NCBI GenBank assembly: GCA_959600065.1
Contig: CAUGKZ010000113.1
Span: forward strand, 1-6,124
Reading direction: 5' to 3'
DNA: 6,124 bases
Origin: an uncultured Kroppenstedtia sp.
Lineage (GTDB): Bacteria > Bacillota > Bacilli > Thermoactinomycetales > DSM-45169
Shown: positions 1-6,104 of the stretch, piece after piece
Layout of the letters: each line of letters begins with the position of its first letter
How positions within the stretch are numbered: position 1 is the stretch's first letter
Notes under the pieces: model-generated
What the model saw: only the letters and a program-made list of their open reading frames with translations
Database searches by the model: none
Told to the model about the DNA's origin: nothing
Program-made: the position numbers and the translations under genes

Positions 1-540
1 GAAAAATCCAATGATATGGCCAGTGAACAAGCGTTACTCGCCCTGACTTCTTATCGCAATTTTCTGGAAGGGAAACCTCGGATTTATGACCTGGGGGATA
101 TCAACGCTTCGCCGGGAGAGGGAAAAAATCCGGATGTGAAGCCGGCTCCCGAGGGGGAGAAAAAAGAAAAACCCTCACCGTCGCGCACTGGAAGTGGGGT
201 GGTGGAACCCTCCCGGACCCTTCCGACTAGCCCGCTTCTCGCCATCGGTGGAGGGCCAGCGGAGGAAATAGATCTGCGTCCTGCCTTGGACTCCGGCCCC
301 TCTATGGAGCGCTCAGGCGTCACTCCAACCTCCTCCAGGCAGGAGAATCCGGCAAAAGCAGGCCCAGAGGATGAGTCCACCACTCTGCAGGCCCTTGCAG
401 CCCCCGCGCCAGAAGATCCGGGTGCTTCCGAAACTGTTTCCTCCTCTCATCGCGGCTATGTCATGATCCTCCTCGGGGTGCTGTGTGCCTTCGTCGGTGC
501 TGGATTCTACCTGTATGAACGAAGGAGGAAATGGCAGTGA
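1..540 (+). CDS. Surface protein, C-terminal part: cyclase-like repeat end, stalk and membrane anchor (5' end outside window)
   Basis: The reading frame is open from base 1 and ends with TGA at 538-540, giving 179 visible residues. The ATG at 16 is internal to an open frame and has no ribosome binding site, so this is the tail of a longer gene. Visible residues 6-33 (EQALLAL.SYRNFLEGKPRIYDLGD) resemble the last helical repeat of prenyltransferase/squalene-cyclase-like alpha-barrel proteins, which commonly contain an EQA..AL.AY.R...G...YD pattern. Residues about 34-150 are a Pro/Ser/Gly/Glu-rich, probably disordered stalk. Residues about 152-172 are one hydrophobic membrane segment, followed by a basic tail ERRRKWQ. 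No sortase LPXTG motif is seen (only LPTSP, far upstream of the anchor). The inferred product is a C-terminally anchored extracellular barrel. Its stop overlaps the next gene, a DUF4430 protein, and proteins of these two kinds often occur together or fused beside ECF transporters. The repeat assignment rests on one short segment and is tentative; the anchor and stalk are clear. Confidence 0.7.
   Translation, partial: EKSNDMASEQALLALTSYRNFLEGKPRIYDLGDINASPGEGKNPDVKPAPEGEKKEKPSPSRTGSGVVEPSRTLPTSPLLAIGGGPAEEIDLRPALDSGPSMERSGVTPTSSRQENPAKAGPEDESTTLQALAAPAPEDPGASETVSSSHRGYVMILLGVLCAFVGAGFYLYERRRKWQ
522..528 (+). promoter_or_regulatory. Ribosome binding site of the DUF4430 gene
   Basis: AAGGAGG lies inside the end of the preceding gene. 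It is only 2 nt from the ATG at 531 but 8 nt from the in-frame GTG at 537. The better spacing, plus the GTGA overlap of start and stop (537-540), favours GTG 537 as the true start and suggests translational coupling. Confidence 0.7.
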
Positions 541-1253
541 GGAAAAAACTTTCCCTTCTGCTCATCGCCATCGGCCTTCTGCTAGGTGGTGCCGGAGGCT
601 GGGAAGCTTATAGCACTGCCCGAACCTCGGAGGCTCATTTGGCGGATGACTCCTCCAGGGAAAGCCAAGCTGATTTGGCACAAGGGAATTCGGATAGGAA
701 AGAGTCGCAGGAATCATCTTCGGAAGGGTCGGAATCGAAGGCCTCCGCCGAGAAAGAAAAACAGAAAAAAGAAGCGATCTCTAGCGGAGAGAGCAAGTCT
801 GATTCCGGGAAGGTGGAAGCGGATCCTTCTACCAGCAACGATGGCAGGGATACACAGAAAACCTCCTCCGGCTCTTCTGGTAGCGCTAAGGGTGCAAAGG
901 GGAGAGCCCCCCAGTCGACGTCAACCATCTCTATCACTGGGGATCGTGGAGCTCGGATTTTGCCGGCCACCCGCGTGGAAATTCGAAAAGGGGATACGGT
1001 TTACGATGTTTTGCTCCGGGTGACCCGCCAACAGGGGATTCAGATGGAGGCCCGGGGTTCGGGAAAGACGCTGTATGTGGAGGGAATTAACAATCTCTAT
1101 GAGTTTGACGGTGGCCCGGAGAGCGGATGGATGTACCAGGTGAATGGGGTGTTTCCTAACTACAGTGCGGGGGTGTACGATCTTCGCCATGGCGATCGGA
1201 TTGAGTGGCGGTATACCCGGGATCTGGGACGGGATATTGGAGCGTCTTTTTAG
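537..1253 (+). CDS. Membrane-tethered DUF4430 (transcobalamin-like C-terminal domain) protein
   Basis: This gene encodes 238 residues from GTG 537, or 240 if ATG 531 is used. The N-terminus is basic (RKK) followed by a hydrophobic run to about residue 20, acting as a signal peptide or uncleaved anchor. There is no lipobox cysteine. Residues about 30-130 are very rich in Ser, Glu, Lys, Asp and Gly, a flexible charged stalk. Residues about 145-235 form a DUF4430 domain: an RKGDTVYDVLLRV segment, then GPESGWMYQVNG at about 193-204, then a YDLRHGDRIEWRYTRDLG ending. This pattern is typical of the family, which is related to the beta domain of animal transcobalamin and intrinsic factor. In bacteria DUF4430 proteins are frequently linked to cobalamin-type ECF transport genes, so the inferred role is extracellular ligand capture, probably of a corrinoid, with the barrel protein upstream. 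The stop codon directly abuts the ecfT start. Domain identity is firm; the ligand is inference. Confidence 0.85.
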   Translation: MRKKLSLLLIAIGLLLGGAGGWEAYSTARTSEAHLADDSSRESQADLAQGNSDRKESQESSSEGSESKASAEKEKQKKEAISSGESKSDSGKVEADPSTSNDGRDTQKTSSGSSGSAKGAKGRAPQSTSTISITGDRGARILPATRVEIRKGDTVYDVLLRVTRQQGIQMEARGSGKTLYVEGINNLYEFDGGPESGWMYQVNGVFPNYSAGVYDLRHGDRIEWRYTRDLGRDIGASF

Positions 1254-2120
1254 ATGAATCGGGGATTTCGCGATCTGCACCCCGTGGTGACCTTCCTTTA
1301 CTATGCCGGGGTACTGCTTCTATTGTTGCTGATGTTTCACCCTTTATTTATCCTGTCTGCCTGGATTCTCCTGTTTGCTGTGAATTTGCTGTATGACGGG
1401 GGGAAGGAATTGCTTCGGTGGAAAGGTGTGATGGGGATGACCGCCGGGCTGGTTCTGGTGGTCAATCCCCTGACCTCCCAACGAGGGTCCCATATCCTAT
1501 GGGAGGGGAGCTCTCATCGGATTACATGGGAAGCAGTCTTATATGGGGGGATGATGGCGGGGATCATTCTTTGCGTCATAGCAGTCTTTTCTTCTTATCA
1601 GCAGGTGATCCCCTCGGATAAATTTCTCTATCTTTTTTCTCGTCTGTTACCCCAGTGGGCGTTGCTGACGGTGTTGGCACTCCGGTTTGTTCCCTTGTTG
1701 CGGGAGAGGCTGGATGAGATCGGGAGGGTCCATCGGTCCCGGGAGGATGAAATTCCGAAACTATCTCTGCGGGAACGATTGCGCCGATCGATGAAGCGGT
1801 TGGAAGTGTTACTCACTTGGTCTTTGGAAGAGGGATTGCAGACGGCGGACTCGATGAAGGCCCGCGGCTACGGGATTGGGAGACGCTCCTCCTACTCCCC
1901 TTACCGGTGGCGTTCCAAAGACGGGGTGGCTCTTCTCTTTCTGGTCATCGCAGGGGGGGCTTGTCTGTATGGTTGGAGTCAGGGGTTGGGGATTTTGACC
2001 ATCTATCCTGTGCTGGAATCCCTGGAATTGACGGATGGGGGATGGGCACTTCTGGGAGGATACCTCGCTTTTTTTGGTTTTCCTGTCTTGGTGGAACTAG
2101 GGGGAATCATTCGTGAATGA
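1254..2120 (+). CDS. ecfT: ECF transporter transmembrane component EcfT (CbiQ family)
   Basis: This 288-residue integral membrane protein is the T component of an energy-coupling factor importer. It links the two ATPase heads to the substrate-binding S component. Hydrophobic segments lie at about residues 11-48, 58-72, 93-115, 125-148, 222-250 and 262-285. Between them is a long charged region (about 148-220) corresponding to the cytoplasmic coupling helices. The second coupling motif is intact, with Ala-Arg-Gly at 203-205 in the context SMKARGYG, a hallmark of EcfT/CbiQ. The first motif position reads RVHRSRE (Ser-Arg-Glu at 162-164) rather than Ala-Arg-Gly, a possible divergence. The ATG follows the preceding TAG with no gap; a weak GGAG at 1239-1242 lies 11 nt upstream, so expression probably depends on coupling. 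The gene overlaps the ATPase gene by 8 nt. Family assignment is confident; substrate is set by the S component, not by this protein. Confidence 0.92.
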   Translation: MNRGFRDLHPVVTFLYYAGVLLLLLLMFHPLFILSAWILLFAVNLLYDGGKELLRWKGVMGMTAGLVLVVNPLTSQRGSHILWEGSSHRITWEAVLYGGMMAGIILCVIAVFSSYQQVIPSDKFLYLFSRLLPQWALLTVLALRFVPLLRERLDEIGRVHRSREDEIPKLSLRERLRRSMKRLEVLLTWSLEEGLQTADSMKARGYGIGRRSSYSPYRWRSKDGVALLFLVIAGGACLYGWSQGLGILTIYPVLESLELTDGGWALLGGYLAFFGFPVLVELGGIIRE

Positions 2121-3792
2121 TCTGCACTGTGTCCAGGTCGGTTTCAACTATCCGGAGACGTCTTCTCCTGCCTTGCAAGATATCTCTCTTTCCATCCCAC
2201 CTGGTGAGTTTGTCCTCCTCTGCGGTCCGTCAGGGGGTGGAAAGACCACCTGGCTTCGAATGATCAAGAGGGAGTTGCGTCCCGCCGGTCAAATGACGGG
2301 CGAGATTCGATACGGGGGGATCCCGTTGCAGGATCTTCCGGCACATCGGGCAGCCGGCGAGATCGGGATGGTGTTTCAACATCCTGAACATCAGATCGTA
2401 ATGGAAAACGCCTTGCAAGAGTTGGTTTTCGGTATGGAAAATCTGGGGTTTTCCTCTGATCTGATGCGCCGACGGGTAGCAGAGACCAGCGCTTATCTAG
2501 GTTTGGAAAAAATCTTGTCTCGGCGCACGGAATCCTTATCCGGTGGGCAAAAACAGTTGCTAAATTTGGCCTCGGTTCTGGCCTTGCGCCCCCGGCTGTT
2601 ATTGTTGGATGAACCGACAGGTCACTTGGACCCAGTCGCTGCCGTTCGCTTTCTGCACACCGTGAAACGGTTGAACGAAGAGACCGGCATGACGGTGATT
2701 TTCACCGAACATCGCTTGGAAGAGGCGTATCCTCTGGCGGATCGGGTATTGGTGATGAATCAGGGGAGGCTTTGTTTCAACGGATCTCCCCGGGAAGGGA
2801 TCCGCTGGATGAAGGCGGCGGGGCCAGGTTATCAGGAGTTGATCCCTGCGGTGCCGGCTCTGGTTTTGCAGGCGGAGAGAGCTAAAGATTCCCTGCCATT
2901 AACGGTGAGGGAAGGGAGGGAGTGGCTACGGAAGAGGGGAGAGATACATCCCTTGTCTTCCGCCCATCCCGATGGACTCTATGGGGAGCCTATCAGCCCC
3001 CCTCGATTATCCCTGCGACAGGTGGATTTTGGGTATACGCCCGAGGAAGCGGTGCTGAAACAGACCACCTTCGATATTTTTTCCGGAGAGTGTGTGGCGA
3101 TCTTCGGCGGAAATGGTTCAGGTAAGTCCACGTTGTTACAGGTGATGGCAGGACTGTTACATCCGAATGCGGGATCGATCCGATATCAGGGAAAGAAAAG
3201 GAACCGGCGCTCCCTACGAGGGTATAGCCGTCCCATCGGGTACCTCCCACAAAATCCCGAGGCTTATTTTCTTCATGAAACCGTGGAAGCCGAACTGTTG
3301 GCTGCTTCCCGGCACGGAGGAGAAGAAGGGCGGAAGCAGCGGGAGGAGACGATCTCCCGTTTTTCCTTAACCGCTCTTCTTGCTCGGCATCCTCACGATC
3401 TCAGCGGCGGGGAAATGCAGAAGGTGGCCTTGGCTTGTCTCTTCCTGCGAGATCTGGACATCCTGTTGCTGGATGAACCGACCAAAGGAGTGGATCCCGC
3501 CTGTAAAAGCCTTTTTTCTCGGATGATGAAATCCTGGGCAGAACAAGGGAAAACCGTAGTTTTAACCACCCATGATGTAGAGTTTGCCGCTGTGACAGCC
3601 ACCCGTTGTTCGTTGCTGTTTGGCGGGGAGCTCCTCGCTTCTGGAGATGTCGGATCCTTTTTCCGGCAAAACGATTTTTATACAACAGCTGTTTACCGCA
3701 TGACTCGGGATACCGGGTTGCCGGAGGCGGTGACGGTGGAGGAGGCGATTCGTCTATGGCAAGATCAACCTGGGCCTTCGGCATGGTCCTGA
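2113..3792 (+). CDS. Double ABC ATPase of an ECF transporter (two fused EcfA domains)
   Basis: This 559-residue cytoplasmic ATPase powers the ECF importer. Two complete nucleotide-binding domains are fused in tandem. Domain 1 has Walker A GPSGGGKTT (38-46), Q-loop Q89, signature LSGGQ (142-146), Walker B ending DEP with catalytic E167, and switch H200. Domain 2 has Walker A GGNGSGKST (332-340), Q-loop Q380, signature LSGGE (430-434), catalytic E455 and switch H487. No catalytic residue is missing, so both sites could hydrolyse ATP. Residues about 225-300 connect the domains. Most ECF systems use two separate ATPases (EcfA1 and EcfA2); a fused pair as here is known in dedicated ECF systems such as Bacillus YkoD. 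The start is GTG at 2113, with AGGGGG at 2099-2104 spaced 8 nt away and an 8-nt overlap with ecfT. The 3' end overlaps the S component gene by 37 nt. The assignment is very secure. Confidence 0.95.
   Translation: MNDLHCVQVGFNYPETSSPALQDISLSIPPGEFVLLCGPSGGGKTTWLRMIKRELRPAGQMTGEIRYGGIPLQDLPAHRAAGEIGMVFQHPEHQIVMENALQELVFGMENLGFSSDLMRRRVAETSAYLGLEKILSRRTESLSGGQKQLLNLASVLALRPRLLLLDEPTGHLDPVAAVRFLHTVKRLNEETGMTVIFTEHRLEEAYPLADRVLVMNQGRLCFNGSPREGIRWMKAAGPGYQELIPAVPALVLQAERAKDSLPLTVREGREWLRKRGEIHPLSSAHPDGLYGEPISPPRLSLRQVDFGYTPEEAVLKQTTFDIFSGECVAIFGGNGSGKSTLLQVMAGLLHPNAGSIRYQGKKRNRRSLRGYSRPIGYLPQNPEAYFLHETVEAELLAASRHGGEEGRKQREETISRFSLTALLARHPHDLSGGEMQKVALACLFLRDLDILLLDEPTKGVDPACKSLFSRMMKSWAEQGKTVVLTTHDVEFAAVTATRCSLLFGGELLASGDVGSFFRQNDFYTTAVYRMTRDTGLPEAVTVEEAIRLWQDQPGPSAWS
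3738..3745 (+). promoter_or_regulatory. Ribosome binding site of the S component gene
   Basis: GGAGGAGG lies 10 nt upstream of ATG 3756, inside the end of the ATPase gene. It decides the start: in-frame ATGs at 3783 and 3792 lack a comparable site, and the in-frame upstream ATG at 3606 would lie deep within the ATPase coding region and add a non-membrane, Gly-rich extension. Confidence 0.7.
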
Positions 3793-4436
3793 TGGTGTTG
3801 ATCGGTTTTCTGGCATGGATGGAACCGATCCGAAAGCATCCCCTTCCGGTCAGCCTGTTGTTTGCTGCACTGGTGATGATTCCCTTTATGCTCCGATTTG
3901 AGTGGCGTTCCTTGGATAGCCGGGAGTTGGTGCTTTTGGCTTTGCTGACGGCGATCGCTGCCGTCAGCCGGGTGCCCTTCGCCGGGTTGCCCAGTGTTCA
4001 GCCCACCACCTTTGTGATTATTGTTACGGCTGTGGTTTTTGGCGCGGAGAGCGGATTTGTCGTCGGTGCGGGAGCAGCCTTGGTCTCCAACATTTTTCTA
4101 GGACAAGGCCCTTGGACCCCGTGGCAGATGTTGAGTTGGGGATTGGTAGGTTTGACAGCGGGAGTGTTGCGCCGCACTCCCGTGATGCGTTGGAAATCCC
4201 TCCGCCTTCTCTTCGGCTTCATCTGGGGTTTTCTGTTTGGTTGGATCATGAACCTGTGGGTGATGACGGGGATGGAGAATTGGAGCCTGTCCACTTTTGC
4301 TTCTGTCTATGCGGCCAGTCTCTATTTTGATCTCGCTCATGCGCTGTCCAATCTCTTATTTCTTGCGTTGTTCGCAACGGCCTGGATCCGAATCCTACAA
4401 CGCTTCAAGGTGAAATATGGGTTGTTGGAAAGGTGA
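3756..4436 (+). CDS. ECF transporter S component (substrate-binding membrane subunit), probable corrinoid type
   Basis: This hydrophobic protein of 226 residues has about six to seven membrane segments (roughly 7-22, 31-46, 56-74, 84-110, 122-138, 150-172 and 195-213). This fits the size and topology of ECF S components, which bind a vitamin-like ligand in the membrane and dock onto EcfT. A conserved-looking core runs from about residue 70 to 136: SRVPFAGLPS, QPTT, then LVSNIFLGQGPWTPWQM leading into WGL.GL.AG. I recognise this pattern from unnamed S components encoded next to DUF4430 and EcfT genes. The gene is last in the operon, overlaps the ATPase gene by 37 nt, and is followed by a terminator at 4455-4490. 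Being co-transcribed with its own ATPase and T subunit suggests a dedicated (group I) ECF system. The ligand cannot be read from the sequence. Cobalamin or a precursor is inferred from the transcobalamin-like neighbours; another cofactor remains possible. Confidence 0.85.
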   Translation: MARSTWAFGMVLMVLIGFLAWMEPIRKHPLPVSLLFAALVMIPFMLRFEWRSLDSRELVLLALLTAIAAVSRVPFAGLPSVQPTTFVIIVTAVVFGAESGFVVGAGAALVSNIFLGQGPWTPWQMLSWGLVGLTAGVLRRTPVMRWKSLRLLFGFIWGFLFGWIMNLWVMTGMENWSLSTFASVYAASLYFDLAHALSNLLFLALFATAWIRILQRFKVKYGLLER

Positions 4437-4454
4437 GGGGAGGTTGCAAGGACA

Positions 4455-4490
4455 AGAAAAACCGGGCAGGTGCTCCTGCCCGGTTTTTCT
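4455..4490. terminator. Bidirectional rho-independent terminator between convergent genes
   Basis: There is a perfect 16-bp inverted repeat (4455-4470 and 4475-4490) around a TGCT loop. The GC-rich core CCGGGCAGG/CCTGCCCGG is flanked by AAAAA on the left and TTTTT on the right, so each strand shows a hairpin followed by a U-tract. It sits 18 nt after the S component stop and 67 nt after the glutamate dehydrogenase stop, and can serve both transcripts. Confidence 0.93.
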
Positions 4491-4557
4491 GATGATATGG
4501 ATTCGATTCCCTCCAAACCTCATTTCCAATGGTTCAGAGGCAGGAAGAGTAAAGGGA

Positions 4558-5838
4558 TCAGACCCAACCCCTGGCTTCCATGGCTACAGTGATTCGTTGG
4601 ATGGAAATCATATAAGCTGCGGTACGAAGGTCGATTTGCCGCTGTTTGGCCAGAGTGTGCACCTCATGGTAGGATCGAACCATCTGTTCCTGAAGTTTGC
4701 TGTTCACTTCTTCTTCCGACCAGTAGTAATTCATCAGGTTTTGTACCCATTCAAAGTAGGAGACAATCACTCCACCAGCGTTGGCCAAAATATCAGGCAG
4801 GACGAGAATTCCTTTTTTGAATAGAATTTCGTCGGCTTGAGGCGTGGTTGGGCCATTTGCTGCTTCTGCTACAATGCTGGCTTTGATGTAGTCTGCATTT
4901 TTTCGGTGGATCACATTTTCCAGTGCTGCCGGCACCAAAATATCCACGTCCAGTCCCAGCAAGTCTTCCGGATGATTCAGGACGAGGGAGTCAGGGTCGT
5001 CCTGGATCGAGGTAGTTTCCTTATCTTTGAAGTGCTCCACTTGCTGGAGGTTTAACCCTTCAGGTTGGTAAATGGCACAGGTGGAATCACTGACGGCTAC
5101 AATTTTGCACCCTTGCGCTGCCAACAAATCAGCCAGGATCCGACCTGCATTTCCGAAGCCCTGGATGGCGACGGTGGCCCCGTTCATGGGTTTATTCAGC
5201 CTCTTCATCGCCTCTTCGATGGCAAAGACACAGCCTCTGGCCGTAGCTTCAGTCCGTCCCTTGGATCCCCCTAAAATCAGGGGTTTTCCGGTAATGACTC
5301 CCGGGCTGAATTGTCCTTTCATCCGACTGAAGGTATCCATCATCCAGCCCATGATTTGGGGATTGGTATAAACATCGGGAGCGGGAATATCTTTTTCAGG
5401 GCCTACAATATCGGCGATTGCCTCCATGAATCCACGGCTGATACGCTGAATCTCGCCTTCACTGAACTCGCGGGGATCACAGACGACCCCGCCTTTTCCG
5501 CCACCATAGGGGACATTGACGACGGAACACTTAAAACTCATCCACATGGACAAAGCTTTCACTTCATCCATCGAGACCTCCGGATGGAAGCGAATTCCCC
5601 CTTTGGTGGGACCGATGGCATCGTTATGTTGGGCGCGGTAGCCTTCAAAGACGCGGGTGGAACCGTCATCCATCTTGACTGGAAAGGAAACATAGAGAAC
5701 ACGCTTAGGTTTTTTTAGGATATTTAAAATATCTTCAGATACACCCAACAATTTTCCGGCGTGATCAATTTGGGTTTGCACGATGTCATATGGGTTTAAA
5801 TTTTCTTTGTCATCTGAAATGAGATTGATTTCCGACAT
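4558..5838 (-). CDS. gudB: NAD-type glutamate dehydrogenase (GudB/RocG class)
   Basis: This enzyme interconverts glutamate with 2-oxoglutarate and ammonia, in the cytoplasm, linking amino-acid catabolism to the TCA cycle. It is 426 residues long, the usual length for Bacillus-type GDH (about 425). Active-site residues are all visible: K79 in PTKGGIRFHP, K103, K115 in YGGGKGG, catalytic D155 in PAPDVYTN, and S360 in VSYFEW. The nucleotide fold follows with GFGNAG at 227-232 and an acidic D251 after the second strand, which suggests NAD preference. NAGG is at 353-356. The segment EVKALS shows no sign of the 9-bp duplication that inactivates GudB in B. subtilis 168. The start is ATG 5838, because AAGGAGG (5848-5854) sits 9 nt upstream; the in-frame GTG at 5845-5847 directly touches that site and is unlikely. 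The gene converges on the ECF operon and has its own promoter candidate. The family is certain; the choice between GudB and RocG as ortholog is not settled. Confidence 0.95.
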   Translation of the reverse strand: MSEINLISDDKENLNPYDIVQTQIDHAGKLLGVSEDILNILKKPKRVLYVSFPVKMDDGSTRVFEGYRAQHNDAIGPTKGGIRFHPEVSMDEVKALSMWMSFKCSVVNVPYGGGKGGVVCDPREFSEGEIQRISRGFMEAIADIVGPEKDIPAPDVYTNPQIMGWMMDTFSRMKGQFSPGVITGKPLILGGSKGRTEATARGCVFAIEEAMKRLNKPMNGATVAIQGFGNAGRILADLLAAQGCKIVAVSDSTCAIYQPEGLNLQQVEHFKDKETTSIQDDPDSLVLNHPEDLLGLDVDILVPAALENVIHRKNADYIKASIVAEAANGPTTPQADEILFKKGILVLPDILANAGGVIVSYFEWVQNLMNYYWSEEEVNSKLQEQMVRSYHEVHTLAKQRQIDLRTAAYMISIQRITVAMEARGWV

Positions 5839-5847
5839 CTGACTCAC

Positions 5848-5854
5848 CCTCCTT
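5848..5854 (-). promoter_or_regulatory. Ribosome binding site of glutamate dehydrogenase gene
   Basis: On the minus strand AAGGAGG is followed directly by GTG (5847-5845), then after 9 nt by ATG (5838-5836). Normal spacing supports the ATG, removing three residues (Met-Ser-Gln) that the longest open frame would add. Confidence 0.8.
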
Positions 5855-5908
5855 TTTTCCGAGTGTTAACTCACTATCGAGCCCTAAGCGATTTTATGAT
5901 TAAGATTC

Positions 5909-5937
5909 ATTTTACAGTTTTCGATTGATCGAAGCAA
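5909..5937 (-). promoter_or_regulatory. Candidate sigma-A-type promoter of glutamate dehydrogenase gene
   Basis: On the minus strand TTGCTT (5937-5932) is separated by exactly 17 nt from TAAAAT (5914-5909). The -10 differs from TATAAT at one position; the -35 matches only TTG well. It would give a leader of about 65 nt before the ATG at 5838. A second TAAAAT at 5896-5891 lacks a matching -35. This was found by eye, so the call is moderate. Confidence 0.45.
5920..5933. promoter_or_regulatory. 14-bp palindrome within the promoter spacer, possible operator
   Basis: TTCGAT and ATCGAA form a perfect 6+6 inverted repeat around a 2-nt centre (TG). It lies between the candidate -35 and -10 elements of the glutamate dehydrogenase promoter, overlapping the last two bases of the -35. 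A protein bound here would block RNA polymerase. It does not match the TnrA, CodY or CcpA consensus as I know them. Function is inference from position. Confidence 0.35.
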
Positions 5938-6090
5938 TGCTATTTTTAGAATGCATTAATGTCATAATGAGATTGATAGATGTTCAATCCTTCGTGGCAG
6001 GGGGAAATTCGCCTCCAGATTAAGTGCATAGATTGGGGGTTGTTGGAGGTGGACCTGTATTCCTCGCCGAATAAATAGAGTATCGAGAAC

Positions 6091-6098
6091 GGGGAGGG
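6091..6098 (+). promoter_or_regulatory. Ribosome binding site of a possible divergent gene at the window edge
   Basis: GGGGAGGG stands 6 nt before a TTG at 6105. The purine-rich site in an otherwise non-coding stretch suggests a translation start just inside the right edge. Confidence 0.4.
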
Positions 6099-6104
6099 AT
6101 TTTA

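Noticed and set aside
84..970. Minus-strand and alternate-frame open frames over the Ser/Pro/Glu-rich stalk regions
   Set aside because: Biased codon use in low-complexity coding regions keeps other frames open; the predicted products are Pro/Arg/Ser-rich and unlike real proteins.
3606..3755. Extended N-terminus of the S component from ATG 3606
   Set aside because: It would overlap the ATPase gene by 187 nt, adds a Cys/Arg/Gly-rich non-membrane segment unlike S components, and the strong GGAGGAGG site supports ATG 3756.
4417..5718. Several plus-strand open frames of 69-135 codons opposite glutamate dehydrogenase
   Set aside because: They lie antisense to a complete, well-conserved enzyme gene, have no family resemblance, and the one starting at 4417 runs through the terminator hairpin.
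5845..5847. GTG as the start of glutamate dehydrogenase
   Set aside because: It touches the AAGGAGG site with no spacer, whereas ATG 5838-5836 is 9 nt away.
6027..6034. CATAGATT resembling a sporulation sigma-E/K -10 element
   Set aside because: It fits CATAnnnT, but no matching -35 element was found at the proper distance upstream, and the short motif is expected by chance.
5855..6090. Riboswitch, T-box or small RNA in the intergenic region
   Set aside because: No extended paired structure, T-box motif or cobalamin-riboswitch core was visible by eye; only the short palindrome at 5920-5933 and a weak GAGT/ACTC repeat near 5861-5872 stand out.
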